From Prevotellaceae bacterium (GTDB lineage Bacteria; Bacteroidota; Bacteroidia; Bacteroidales; UBA932): a DNA stretch of 13,729 nucleotides. Below, in pieces: positions 7,742-13,413 of this stretch. Numbering within the stretch: position 1 is the first letter of the stretch; each line of letters starts with the position of its first letter. Both the position numbers and the translations under genes were made by a program. Below the pieces are notes generated by a model that saw only the letters and a program-made list of their open reading frames with translations, made no database searches and was not told the DNA's origin. The stretch spans positions 1 to 13,729 of the forward strand of contig JAIRUB010000072.1 of the NCBI GenBank assembly GCA_031254635.1, read 5' to 3'.

Positions 7742-7954
7742 ATGGCTTTAAACCCTCAGTTTCAGCAAATTGAAACTGTAAAAATGCCTAATACGAAATT
7801 TTGGTTAAAGACTGGATGCCAATGGTGTAGCCAGAGCATTGGAATCATTGATTCACGAAGTGTGAAAACCACCCGTGTAGGAGGTGAAGCAAGAGGTTTC
7901 GATGGAGGCAAGAAAGTAAAATGGCGTAAGCAGAAGATTAGCAAAAGATTATGA
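7742..7954 (+). pseudogene. Transposase fragment (IS5/IS4-type DDE), decayed
   Basis: A 70-codon frame whose middle (codons 32-66, nt 7835-7939) reads SIGIIDSRSVKTT, then VGGEARGFDGGKKVKW and RKQKI. This is the very characteristic block around the first catalytic Asp (D37 here) of IS5-superfamily transposases, where families usually have IDSQSVKT..GG.RGFDGGKKVKGRKRHI. The usual Gly after KKVK is Trp here, the reading departs from the family after RKQ, and the frame stops soon after. No second Asp, Glu or flanking transposase sequence is visible. Codons 1-31 are not recognisable. It is a scar of an old insertion, not a functional gene. The surviving core is only about 105 nt. Confidence 0.8.
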
Positions 7955-8078
7955 GTTTAACACTAATACACCCGAAACAATGATTCAATTAACCATGATA
8001 CAATTGATGCTTAATCGTATCAAATGAAAAATTCAAAACAGTTTCTTAATAATCTATATCAAATATTCCAAAAAACAA

Positions 8079-8107
8079 ATAAATATTTTAAAAAATAAAA
8101 TATTTAT
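8079..8107. promoter_or_regulatory. Candidate HigA operator (12-bp perfect inverted repeat)
   Basis: ATAAATATTTTA (8079-8090) and TAAAATATTTAT (8096-8107) are perfect inverted copies separated by AAAAA. The repeat fills the space between the expected -33 position and the -7 element (8110-8117) of the higB promoter. That is where an autoregulating HTH antitoxin would bind. The arms are pure A/T in a very AT-rich stretch, which lowers the weight of the match. Confidence 0.45.
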
Positions 8108-8109
8108 AC

Positions 8110-8117
8110 TACCTTTG
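8110..8117 (+). promoter_or_regulatory. Bacteroidota -7 element for higBA
   Basis: TACCTTTG at 8110-8117 is an exact TAnnTTTG match, predicting a transcript start near 8122-8124. This rules out the upstream TTG at 8115 as the higB start and favours the ATG at 8139 (or 8133). Confidence 0.6.
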
Positions 8118-8138
8118 CATTGTAAAAGAAAGATGAAT

Positions 8139-8432
8139 ATGAGAATAATATCCCATCGGACTGTGGTGGAATACTATAAAAAACACGCTGACGCCAAAGA
8201 TGTCTTAGAACTTTGGTATCATACGGTAAAAGCGGCCAAGTGGAAAAACATAGATGATATAAAACAGCACTTTAATAGCGTGGATAGCATTGGAAATAAA
8301 CGATATGTATTCAATATAAAAGGAAGTAAATACCGGATTATAGCTAAAATTATATTTATTCAACAAATTGTTTACATTCGATTTATAGGCACACATGCGG
8401 AATATGATAAAATAGATTGCTCAACCATTTAA
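8139..8432 (+). CDS. higB: HigB-family mRNA interferase toxin (type II TA)
   Basis: A 97-aa RelE-superfamily toxin of the HigB type (PF09907), which in characterised relatives cleaves mRNA on the ribosome. It matches family hallmarks along its whole length: N-terminal MRIIS, W35 in AAKWKNIDD, IGNKRYVFNIKGSKYR (51-66), and the C-terminal YIRFIGTHAEYDKID block (79-93). The start at 8139 gives the canonical MRIIS and leaves AAAGAAAG about 7 nt upstream; ATG 8133 (adding MN) is the alternative. Toxin-before-antitoxin order with a 13-nt gap to higA is the normal higBA arrangement. It is AT-rich relative to recQ and the ABC-F gene, consistent with horizontal acquisition. The ORF is intact and nothing suggests inactivation. 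Confidence 0.92.
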   Translation: MRIISHRTVVEYYKKHADAKDVLELWYHTVKAAKWKNIDDIKQHFNSVDSIGNKRYVFNIKGSKYRIIAKIIFIQQIVYIRFIGTHAEYDKIDCSTI

Positions 8433-8445
8433 AATAAGTGTAAAT

Positions 8446-8814
8446 ATGACACCGAGAATTAAAAATGAAGAACAATACCAGGCATTGCTTCGAAAAGTAA
8501 ACGAGTTGATGGATGTTGTGAATGAAGATACGCCAAAAAATGATTCGAATTTTGTAGCATTAGATTTATTAGCCGATTTAGTGGAAGAATATGAAATACA
8601 CCATTATCCGATTGCTAAACCCACATTGGTAGATGCGTTGAAGTTAAGTATGTACGAAATGGGCTTAACCCAAAAGGCCCTGTCGGAAATGTTGGGAGTA
8701 AGCACTTCCCGTGTGAGCGAATACCTGACGGGTAAAAGCGAACCCACACTGAAAGTCGCCCGTGCCATATGCCAACAGTTGCATATTGATGCGAATATTA
8801 TATTAGGAGCATGA
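8446..8814 (+). CDS. higA: HigA-type XRE/Cro antitoxin
   Basis: A 122-aa antitoxin with an acidic, helical N-terminal half (1-58) and a C-terminal XRE helix-turn-helix (about 62-118), including LTQKALSEMLGVSTSRVSEYL (74-94) and GKSEPTLKVARAI. HigA proteins bind and neutralise HigB and repress the operon by binding operator DNA. A strong inverted repeat lies over the promoter upstream of higB. The gene ends TGA at 8812-8814, and its last codons contain AGGAG (8805-8809), placed to serve as a Shine-Dalgarno for the ABC-F gene starting at 8821. Confidence 0.92.
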   Translation: MTPRIKNEEQYQALLRKVNELMDVVNEDTPKNDSNFVALDLLADLVEEYEIHHYPIAKPTLVDALKLSMYEMGLTQKALSEMLGVSTSRVSEYLTGKSEPTLKVARAICQQLHIDANIILGA

Positions 8815-8820
8815 TTAAAA

Positions 8821-10737
8821 ATGGTATCTATTAACAATCTAACTGTTGAATTCGGCGGGTTTACGCTCTTCGATGAGGTTTCCTTCGCCATTGGGCATAA
8901 CGACCGTATAGGCTTGGTGGGCAAAAACGGCGCAGGCAAGTCAACCCTGCTGAAAATCCTGATGGGGAAGCAATCGCCTACCTCAGGGCAGGTGGTTATT
9001 CCATCAAGTTATACCACAGGCTACCTACCGCAAGAAATGAAGCTGAGCGACAGCAAGAGCGTGTTGGATGAAACCCTAACGGCCTTTGCCCACTTACATA
9101 AACTTCAGGCGCAAATCGAAAACATCACGCATCAATTAGCCGAACGCACCGACTATGAATCAAACGTCTACCATAAATTAATCATACGTTTGAACGATTT
9201 GAATGACCACTATCATCTCCTTGGTGGCGACAATCAGGAAGGCGAGGCGGAGCGCAATTTGCTGGGTTTAGGTTTTAAAAGGGAAGATTTTAATCGTCCA
9301 TCTTCCGAGTTCAGCGGCGGCTGGCGTATGCGTATCGAGTTAGCCAAAATATTGCTGCAACGGCCGCAACTTCTGCTGCTCGACGAGCCTACCAACCACT
9401 TGGACATCGAATCTATCCAATGGCTCGAAGATTACCTAAAAGAATACTACGGTGCTGTGTTGCTCATTTCGCACGACCGCGCCCTGCTCGATTCGGTAAC
9501 CAATCGCACTGTAGAATTGCTGCTGGGTAAGGCCTACGATTATAAAGTACCCTACTCTCATTATGTAGAGTTGCGGCGCGAACGGCGCGAGCAACAAGTG
9601 GCCACCTACGAAAACCAACAGCGCATGATTGAAAAAACGGAAGAATTTATTGAACGCTTCCGCTATAAGGCTTCCAAAGCCGTTCAGGTACAGTCGCGCA
9701 TCAAACATCTGGAAAAAATCGACCGCATAACCATCGACGACGAAGATACCTCGGCACTGTATATAAAATTTCCTCCGGCTCCACGTTCCGGCCAAGTGGC
9801 CTTTTCGGCCAAAGAAGTAAAAAAACAATATGGTAATCATATCGTTTTTCAAGGCGCTAATATTGTAATTGAACGAGGCGAAAAGGTAGCCTTCGTGGGC
9901 CGCAACGGCGAGGGTAAAACCACCATGCTGCGCATTGCGGTGAACGACTTGGGCTATGAAGCAGGCGAAGTAAAATTAGGGTACAACGTGGAAGTGGGCT
10001 ACTTCGCCCAAAATCAAGACGAAATTATGGACACCAAAGCTACTGTTTTTGAAACCCTCGACCGCGTGGCTGTGGGTAATATACGCGCCAAGCTGCGCGA
10101 CATTCTGGGCGCCTTTCTTTTCCGAGGCGAAGATGTTGACAAGAAGGTGCAGGTACTCAGCGGCGGCGAGCGTTCGCGTTTAGCTATGGCCAAACTGATG
10201 CTGCAACCATACAACTTGTTAGCACTCGACGAGCCTACCAACCACATGGATATGCGCTCCAAGGACATCCTTAAACGCTCACTCATGAAATACGACGGCA
10301 CGCTGCTTGTGGTATCGCACGACCGTGAGTTCCTCGACGGATTGGTCAATAAAATTTACGAATTTCGCGATGGAAAGGTAAAGGAACATTTAGGCAGCAT
10401 TAACGATTTTCTACATCGACGTAAGTTGGAAAATTTCAAAGAGATTGAGCGAAAAGAAATGGTAGTTGTAGAAAAGTCGCCCGATACAAGCAAAAATTCC
10501 GAAGAAGAACGCCGGCTCCGCAAAGAACAGGAGCGCAAGGCACGCAAGCGCAAGAACGAGATTGAAGCGGTAGAAAAAGCCATTGCCGAATCGGAGCAGA
10601 AAATCGCCGCTATGGACACCATTCTCGCCAATCCAGAAGGCCAAACCATCAACGACGATTTCTTCAAACAATACAATAAAGAAAAAGCCAACTTAGAGCG
10701 AAGGATGTATGAGTGGGAAATGCTTATCAATGAATAA
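8821..10737 (+). CDS. ABC-F family ATPase (ribosome-associated, Uup/YheS-like)
   Basis: A 638-aa soluble tandem ABC ATPase without membrane segments. ABC-F proteins bind the ribosomal E site and relieve translational stalling or assist assembly. Domain 1 has Walker A GKNGAGKS (K40), signature FSGGW (164-168), Walker B LLLLDEPTNHLD (E189) and H218. Domain 2 has Walker A GRNGEGKT (K366), signature LSGGE (446-450), LLALDEPTNHMD (E471) and H500. The interdomain arm (about 235-305, with FRYKASKAVQVQSRIKHLEKI) is the ABC-F P-site linker. A charged coiled coil occupies about 555-638, as in Uup. Both catalytic Glu are present. It starts 6 nt after higA and no separate promoter is visible, so it may be transcribed with the TA pair. 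The last codons (Asn-Glu-stop) lie inside an inverted repeat that flanks the next gene. Confidence 0.94.
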   Translation: MVSINNLTVEFGGFTLFDEVSFAIGHNDRIGLVGKNGAGKSTLLKILMGKQSPTSGQVVIPSSYTTGYLPQEMKLSDSKSVLDETLTAFAHLHKLQAQIENITHQLAERTDYESNVYHKLIIRLNDLNDHYHLLGGDNQEGEAERNLLGLGFKREDFNRPSSEFSGGWRMRIELAKILLQRPQLLLLDEPTNHLDIESIQWLEDYLKEYYGAVLLISHDRALLDSVTNRTVELLLGKAYDYKVPYSHYVELRRERREQQVATYENQQRMIEKTEEFIERFRYKASKAVQVQSRIKHLEKIDRITIDDEDTSALYIKFPPAPRSGQVAFSAKEVKKQYGNHIVFQGANIVIERGEKVAFVGRNGEGKTTMLRIAVNDLGYEAGEVKLGYNVEVGYFAQNQDEIMDTKATVFETLDRVAVGNIRAKLRDILGAFLFRGEDVDKKVQVLSGGERSRLAMAKLMLQPYNLLALDEPTNHMDMRSKDILKRSLMKYDGTLLVVSHDREFLDGLVNKIYEFRDGKVKEHLGSINDFLHRRKLENFKEIERKEMVVVEKSPDTSKNSEEERRLRKEQERKARKRKNEIEAVEKAIAESEQKIAAMDTILANPEGQTINDDFFKQYNKEKANLERRMYEWEMLINE

Positions 10738-10746
10738 TGAATAATT
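10728..10746. repeat. Left 19-bp inverted repeat around the four-helix-bundle gene
   Basis: Built of two TGAATAA heptamers (10731-10744) plus flanking bases. It is a perfect reverse complement of 11143-11161. It covers the last two sense codons and the stop of the ABC-F gene. Confidence 0.85.
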
Positions 10747-10769
10747 TAACCACCTAAATTAATGAAATT

Positions 10770-11144
10770 ATGATTAACAAGAAAGAAAACATACTAAAAG
10801 ACAAATCTTATGCTTTTAGTTTACGTATAATCAAAGCATATAAATTTCTGAATAAGAAAAATTGCGAATTTGCGCTGTCAAATCAATTAATACGTAATGG
10901 AACAGCTATCGGTGCGCTTATTAGAGAAGCCGAATATGCCCAATCCATAGCCGACTTTATAAATAAAATGAGTGTTGCACTTAAAGAAACAAACGAAACA
11001 GAATATTGGTTAACGTTACTTAAAGATAGCGGCTATATTACAGATAATATGTTCAACTCTATTGTCGAAGATTGTCGAGAGATTTTAAAATTACTAATAA
11101 GCAGTATTAAAACAGCAAAATCAAAATCAAGAAAAACCAAATAA
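10770..11144 (+). CDS. Four-helix-bundle protein (S23 / 23S rRNA-intervening-sequence family)
   Basis: A 124-aa, almost wholly alpha-helical, Lys-rich protein of the PF05635/TIGR02436 four-helix-bundle family. The diagnostic pattern is all there: NILKDKSYAFSLRIIKAYKFL (7-27), LSNQLIRNGTAIGALIREAEYAQS (36-59), FINKMSVALKETNETEYWLTLL (63-84), and a final helix ending LLISSIK. The family includes proteins encoded in intervening sequences of some bacterial 23S rRNAs and is structurally related to Avd of diversity-generating retroelements. A general biochemical function is not established; oligomeric nucleic-acid binding is suspected. No reverse transcriptase or variable-repeat pair is present here, so this is not a DGR. 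The gene is bounded on both sides by 19-bp inverted repeats and its stop codon touches the right one. Confidence 0.9.
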   Translation: MINKKENILKDKSYAFSLRIIKAYKFLNKKNCEFALSNQLIRNGTAIGALIREAEYAQSIADFINKMSVALKETNETEYWLTLLKDSGYITDNMFNSIVEDCREILKLLISSIKTAKSKSRKTK

Positions 11145-11172
11145 TTATTCATTATTCATTGTTCATTATTCA
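11143..11172. repeat. Right inverted repeat and TTATTCA heptamer array
   Basis: 11143-11161 is the exact reverse complement of 10728-10746. The heptamer continues as four tandem TTATTCA units (11145-11172; the third is TTGTTCA), ending 5 nt before the next gene's ATG at 11178. The four-helix-bundle stop codon overlaps its first two bases. Confidence 0.85.
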
Positions 11173-11177
11173 TTAAT

Positions 11178-11942
11178 ATGAAATACCTCAAAAAAAATAC
11201 CCTCCCCAACCTCCTCATCGGCATTCGGCCGATTATGGAGGCTATACAGGCAGGGCGACAGATTGAACGTGTACTTATTAAAACCGACTTAGACGGCGAT
11301 TTATTCCGCAGTTTGTTAGAATTAATTCAGAAGCATAATATTCCTTTTCAATTTGTCCCTATTGAGAAATTAAACAACCTCACATCGGCTACTCATCAGG
11401 GCGTTGCGGCTTTTGTTTCACTTATTACCTACGCCGATATGGAAGCAATTATCGGGCAAATTACGGAGCGAAACGAAACGCCATTGATACTGTTGCTTGA
11501 TGGAGTTACCGATGTGCGAAATTTCGGTGCCATTGCCCGCTCAGCCGAGTGCGCAGGCGTGCACACTATTGTGATTCCTGCCAAAGGCGCAGCGCCCATC
11601 AATGCCGATGCGCTCAAAACATCGGCAGGAGCACTCAACAGGATTCCTGTATGCCGCGTACCCAACCTGCGTACCGCCTTATACTATTTAAAAGATAGCG
11701 GCATACAAATTGTAGCGGCAACCGAAAAAGCACCGAAATTAGTTTACGACTGCGATTTCAAGTGTCCGACGGCTATCATATTGGGCGCTGAGGATGCAGG
11801 TATTTCCGAAGCTGCATTGAAGCTGTCGGATGAGAAAGTGCAAATTCCTCTGCAAGGCGAGATTCAGTCGCTCAACGTCTCTGCCGCCGCCGCGGTGCTG
11901 TTGTTTGAGGTGGTGCGACAGCGAAGGGAGGGTAAAAGGTGA
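11178..11942 (+). CDS. rlmB: RlmB/TrmH (SpoU) family 23S rRNA 2'-O-ribose methyltransferase
   Basis: A 254-aa SAM-dependent SPOUT methyltransferase. In RlmB the reaction is 2'-O-methylation of a guanosine in 23S rRNA domain V. The N-terminal L30e-like substrate domain (about 10-82: GIRPIMEAIQAGRQIERVLI, then THQGVAAFVS) is followed by the knotted SPOUT domain. Motif 1 is LLDGVTDVRNFGAIARSA (N115, R121), motif 2 is ILGAEDAGIS (G203, E205, G208), and motif 3 is IPLQGEIQSLNVSAAAAVLL (SLNVS 231-235). The length is normal and the protein looks complete. The exact target nucleotide cannot be told from sequence; a TrmH-like or RlmB-like assignment is the limit. It ends RREGKR at TGA 11940-11942, overlapping the next frame's GTG by 4 nt. 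Its ATG lies just behind the heptamer repeats. Confidence 0.88.
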   Translation: MKYLKKNTLPNLLIGIRPIMEAIQAGRQIERVLIKTDLDGDLFRSLLELIQKHNIPFQFVPIEKLNNLTSATHQGVAAFVSLITYADMEAIIGQITERNETPLILLLDGVTDVRNFGAIARSAECAGVHTIVIPAKGAAPINADALKTSAGALNRIPVCRVPNLRTALYYLKDSGIQIVAATEKAPKLVYDCDFKCPTAIILGAEDAGISEAALKLSDEKVQIPLQGEIQSLNVSAAAAVLLFEVVRQRREGKR

Positions 11943-12943
11943 AAAGCTACGGTTGGGACGTGGTACAAAACAGTCATTCCAGCGCCTGCCTCACGCTTTA
12001 CTCCGAAGAGGGAAACAAAAAATTAATTCCTTATCAGGGATGGGTAACGGGCGAAGCGGCAAAAAAATTGTTTGATGCTGCAGGGGTTCCATTTGATGCA
12101 TCAATGGCTGCCACCAAAAAGAAAGGATTCAAGAGCTTTCCGCTAAAATTAAAAACCTCGATAGCATCAACCAACGAGATTGAATTTGGAGAATCGGCCA
12201 ATGTAGTTGGTATGATTCCCGGGGTAACGCTTAAAGATGAATATATTATCTATTCGGCACATTGGGACCATTTGGGCATTGGACAAGCGGTAGCCGGCGA
12301 TTCTATTTATAACGGAGCATACGATAACGCTACAGGTATAGCCGCCTTAGCGCTGATGGGCAGGCGCTTTGCCAGCTTGCCCGAACAGCCCAAGCGCTCT
12401 ATCCTCTTCTTAGCCCTTACTGCCGAAGAATCCAATTTATTAGGCTCACAATATTATGTCGAAAACCCACTTGTTTCTTTAGAAAAGACAGCGGTATGCC
12501 TCAATTTAGACTGTTATGCCGATTATATGCGCACCGGCGATGTAGTTCTTTCTGCCGCCGGACAATCAGAAACCGACAACTACGTGATAGAGGCTGCTGC
12601 TACCCAAGGAGGGACAGTAGTCATCAACAACGACAATTCAACCGGTTGGTATTACCGTTCCGACCATTATAACTTTGCCAAAATGGGCGTACCCATAGTA
12701 ATAGCCAAAGGCGGAAACAAGTACCTTGACCCCGAAGCTGCCCAGGCTTACTATGAAAAATACCATAAAGGCATCTCCAACTACCCTCAGCCTTCAGATG
12801 AATATCATGAGTGGTGGAATTTGTCAGGGACGCTTGAAGACATTTATCTCTTCTACGGCATTGGCCTGCGCTTGGCTAATGACGGCTATTTTCCCAAATG
12901 GTACGACGGCGTTGAATTTAAGAAGTTAAGAGTTAAGAAGTAA
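11939..12943 (+). CDS. M28 family metallopeptidase, N-terminally truncated
   Basis: The C-terminal 334 residues of a PA-domain M28 aminopeptidase. The di-zinc site is complete: H108 (AHWDHLG), bridging D129 (NGAYDN), general base E163 and ligand E164 (LTAEES), D191 (LNLD) and H243 (RSDHYNF). The frame opens at GTG 11939, overlapping the rlmB TGA, with an in-frame TAA at 11933-11935, so it cannot extend upstream. Homologues are exported proteins of roughly 500-560 aa. Residues 4-50 here (YGWDVVQNS, then GWVTGEAAKKLFDAAG) correspond to the second half of their PA domain, so about 200 N-terminal residues, including the signal peptide, are missing. The product would be stranded in the cytoplasm and is probably non-functional. 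The last codons (KKLRVKK) are encoded by a tandem TTAAGA-type repeat. A deletion or an assembly join at about 11936-11948 could explain this. Confidence 0.85.
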   Translation: MKSYGWDVVQNSHSSACLTLYSEEGNKKLIPYQGWVTGEAAKKLFDAAGVPFDASMAATKKKGFKSFPLKLKTSIASTNEIEFGESANVVGMIPGVTLKDEYIIYSAHWDHLGIGQAVAGDSIYNGAYDNATGIAALALMGRRFASLPEQPKRSILFLALTAEESNLLGSQYYVENPLVSLEKTAVCLNLDCYADYMRTGDVVLSAAGQSETDNYVIEAAATQGGTVVINNDNSTGWYYRSDHYNFAKMGVPIVIAKGGNKYLDPEAAQAYYEKYHKGISNYPQPSDEYHEWWNLSGTLEDIYLFYGIGLRLANDGYFPKWYDGVEFKKLRVKK

Positions 12944-13055
12944 GAGTTGACTTTAGCATTAAAAAAACAGTCTAAGAAGAAAAGAGCCTTTTTCACTTTG
13001 TACCTTTCCACCATTTATCTCTTAATACCTTAATCACTTAGTCTCTTAGTTACTT
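12918..13055. repeat. Degenerate inverted heptamer repeats (TTAAGAG type) around a non-coding core
   Basis: 12918-12946 is two near copies of a 15-nt unit (TTAAGAAGTTAAGAG, then TTAAGAAGTAAGAG). About 13018-13055 carries the opposite orientation (CTCTTAATACCTTAATCACTTAG, then TCTCTTAGTTAC, split here for length). The roughly 70 nt between hold no gene. The left copy supplies the last codons and stop of the M28 frame. The layout resembles the heptamer repeats around the four-helix-bundle gene, without a gene inside. Confidence 0.5.
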
Positions 13056-13056
13056 T

Positions 13057-13088
13057 TTTGCATTTCTCAATTCTTATTTCTACCTTTG
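13057..13088 (+). promoter_or_regulatory. Consensus Bacteroidota promoter for the riboswitch/TonB receptor unit
   Basis: TTTG at 13057-13060 and TACCTTTG at 13081-13088, separated by 20 nt, match both the -33 and -7 consensus. Transcription should start near 13093-13095, a few nt before the TPP riboswitch. This is the best promoter match in the window. Confidence 0.75.
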
Positions 13089-13100
13089 TATTGTAAACAT

Positions 13101-13177
13101 GCTTAGGGGTGCTCGCTATGGCGAGCTGAGATTACACCCTTGAACCTGATCCGGATAATGCCGGCGTAGGAAAGAGT
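13101..13177 (+). promoter_or_regulatory. TPP riboswitch (THI element)
   Basis: Contains the conserved thi-box pieces in order: AGGGGTGC, a closed P3 hairpin (GCTCGC, loop TATG, GCGAGC), CTGAGA, ACACCC pairing back to GGGTG for P2, then TTGAACCTGATCCGGATAAT and GCCGGCGTAGGAA, the pyrophosphate-sensing half with P4/P5. TPP binding normally represses the downstream gene. Here that is the TonB-dependent receptor at 13414, predicting thiamin-repressed uptake. The expression platform is unclear: CCCCT at 13195-13199 could pair with AGGGG at 13105-13109 as an alternative structure, but this is only 5 bp. Confidence 0.95.
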
Positions 13178-13230
13178 TATTATCTTCATTTATCCCCCTC
13201 TGATGTTTTTGTGTCGTTCAAAAATATTTT

Positions 13231-13346
13231 GCACACAGATAACACTGATATCACAGATGAACACAGATTTTTGTTCTTCTAATTAATCAATATTTTGTAT
13301 ATCATACTATTTGTGAAAATCAGTTTAATCTGTGCCATCTGTGTGC
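13231..13346. repeat. CACAGAT-type inverted-repeat element in the riboswitch leader
   Basis: GCACACAGAT (13231-13240) and ATCTGTGTGC (13337-13346) are perfect inverted ends of a 116-nt AT-rich unit. Inside, CACAGAT recurs at 13252-13258 and 13263-13269, and its complement ATCTGTG at 13328-13334. A nested ACTGAT/ATCAGT pair is at 13244-13249 and 13319-13324. There is no open frame of note inside. It could fold into a long hairpin in the mRNA leader between the riboswitch and the receptor start codon. Confidence 0.7.
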
Positions 13347-13413
13347 TTTTATACGTTCTTTTAAAAAGTAATTACCAATAAAAAGTACTTAACCTTTTAT
13401 CCTGTATTCTATT

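Larger units (their letters stand above)
7637..8138. other. Gene-poor AT-rich patch between the exonuclease and higB
   Basis: About 500 nt with no intact gene. It contains an 11-bp inverted repeat (7711-7741), an 11-nt direct repeat (CGCATTAGAAA at 7656-7666 and 7727-7737), a transposase fragment (core 7835-7939), a separated inverted pair TGATAC/GTATCA (7996-8001 and 8017-8022), and the higBA promoter/operator (8079-8117). Base composition is clearly more AT-rich than recQ or the ABC-F gene. I read it as an insertion/decay zone. Confidence 0.6.

Noticed and set aside
7996..8022. TGATAC/GTATCA inverted pair upstream of higB
   Set aside because: Only 6 bp with a 15-nt spacer, and nearly 90 nt upstream of the -7 element. 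The 8079-8107 palindrome is a far better operator candidate.
10770..11144. Diversity-generating retroelement suggested by the Avd-like four-helix-bundle gene
   Set aside because: There is no reverse transcriptase, no template/variable repeat pair and no C-type lectin target anywhere in the window.
11830..12075. 81-codon frame spanning the rlmB/M28 junction in a third frame
   Set aside because: Its translation is low-complexity and Arg/Ser-rich with no family match. Both flanking frames have clear homology that accounts for the DNA.
12949..13015. Possible terminator after the M28 gene (GAAAA, loop, TTTTC)
   Set aside because: The stem is only about 5 A-T-rich pairs and is not followed by a T-run distinct from the stem, so it is too weak to call.
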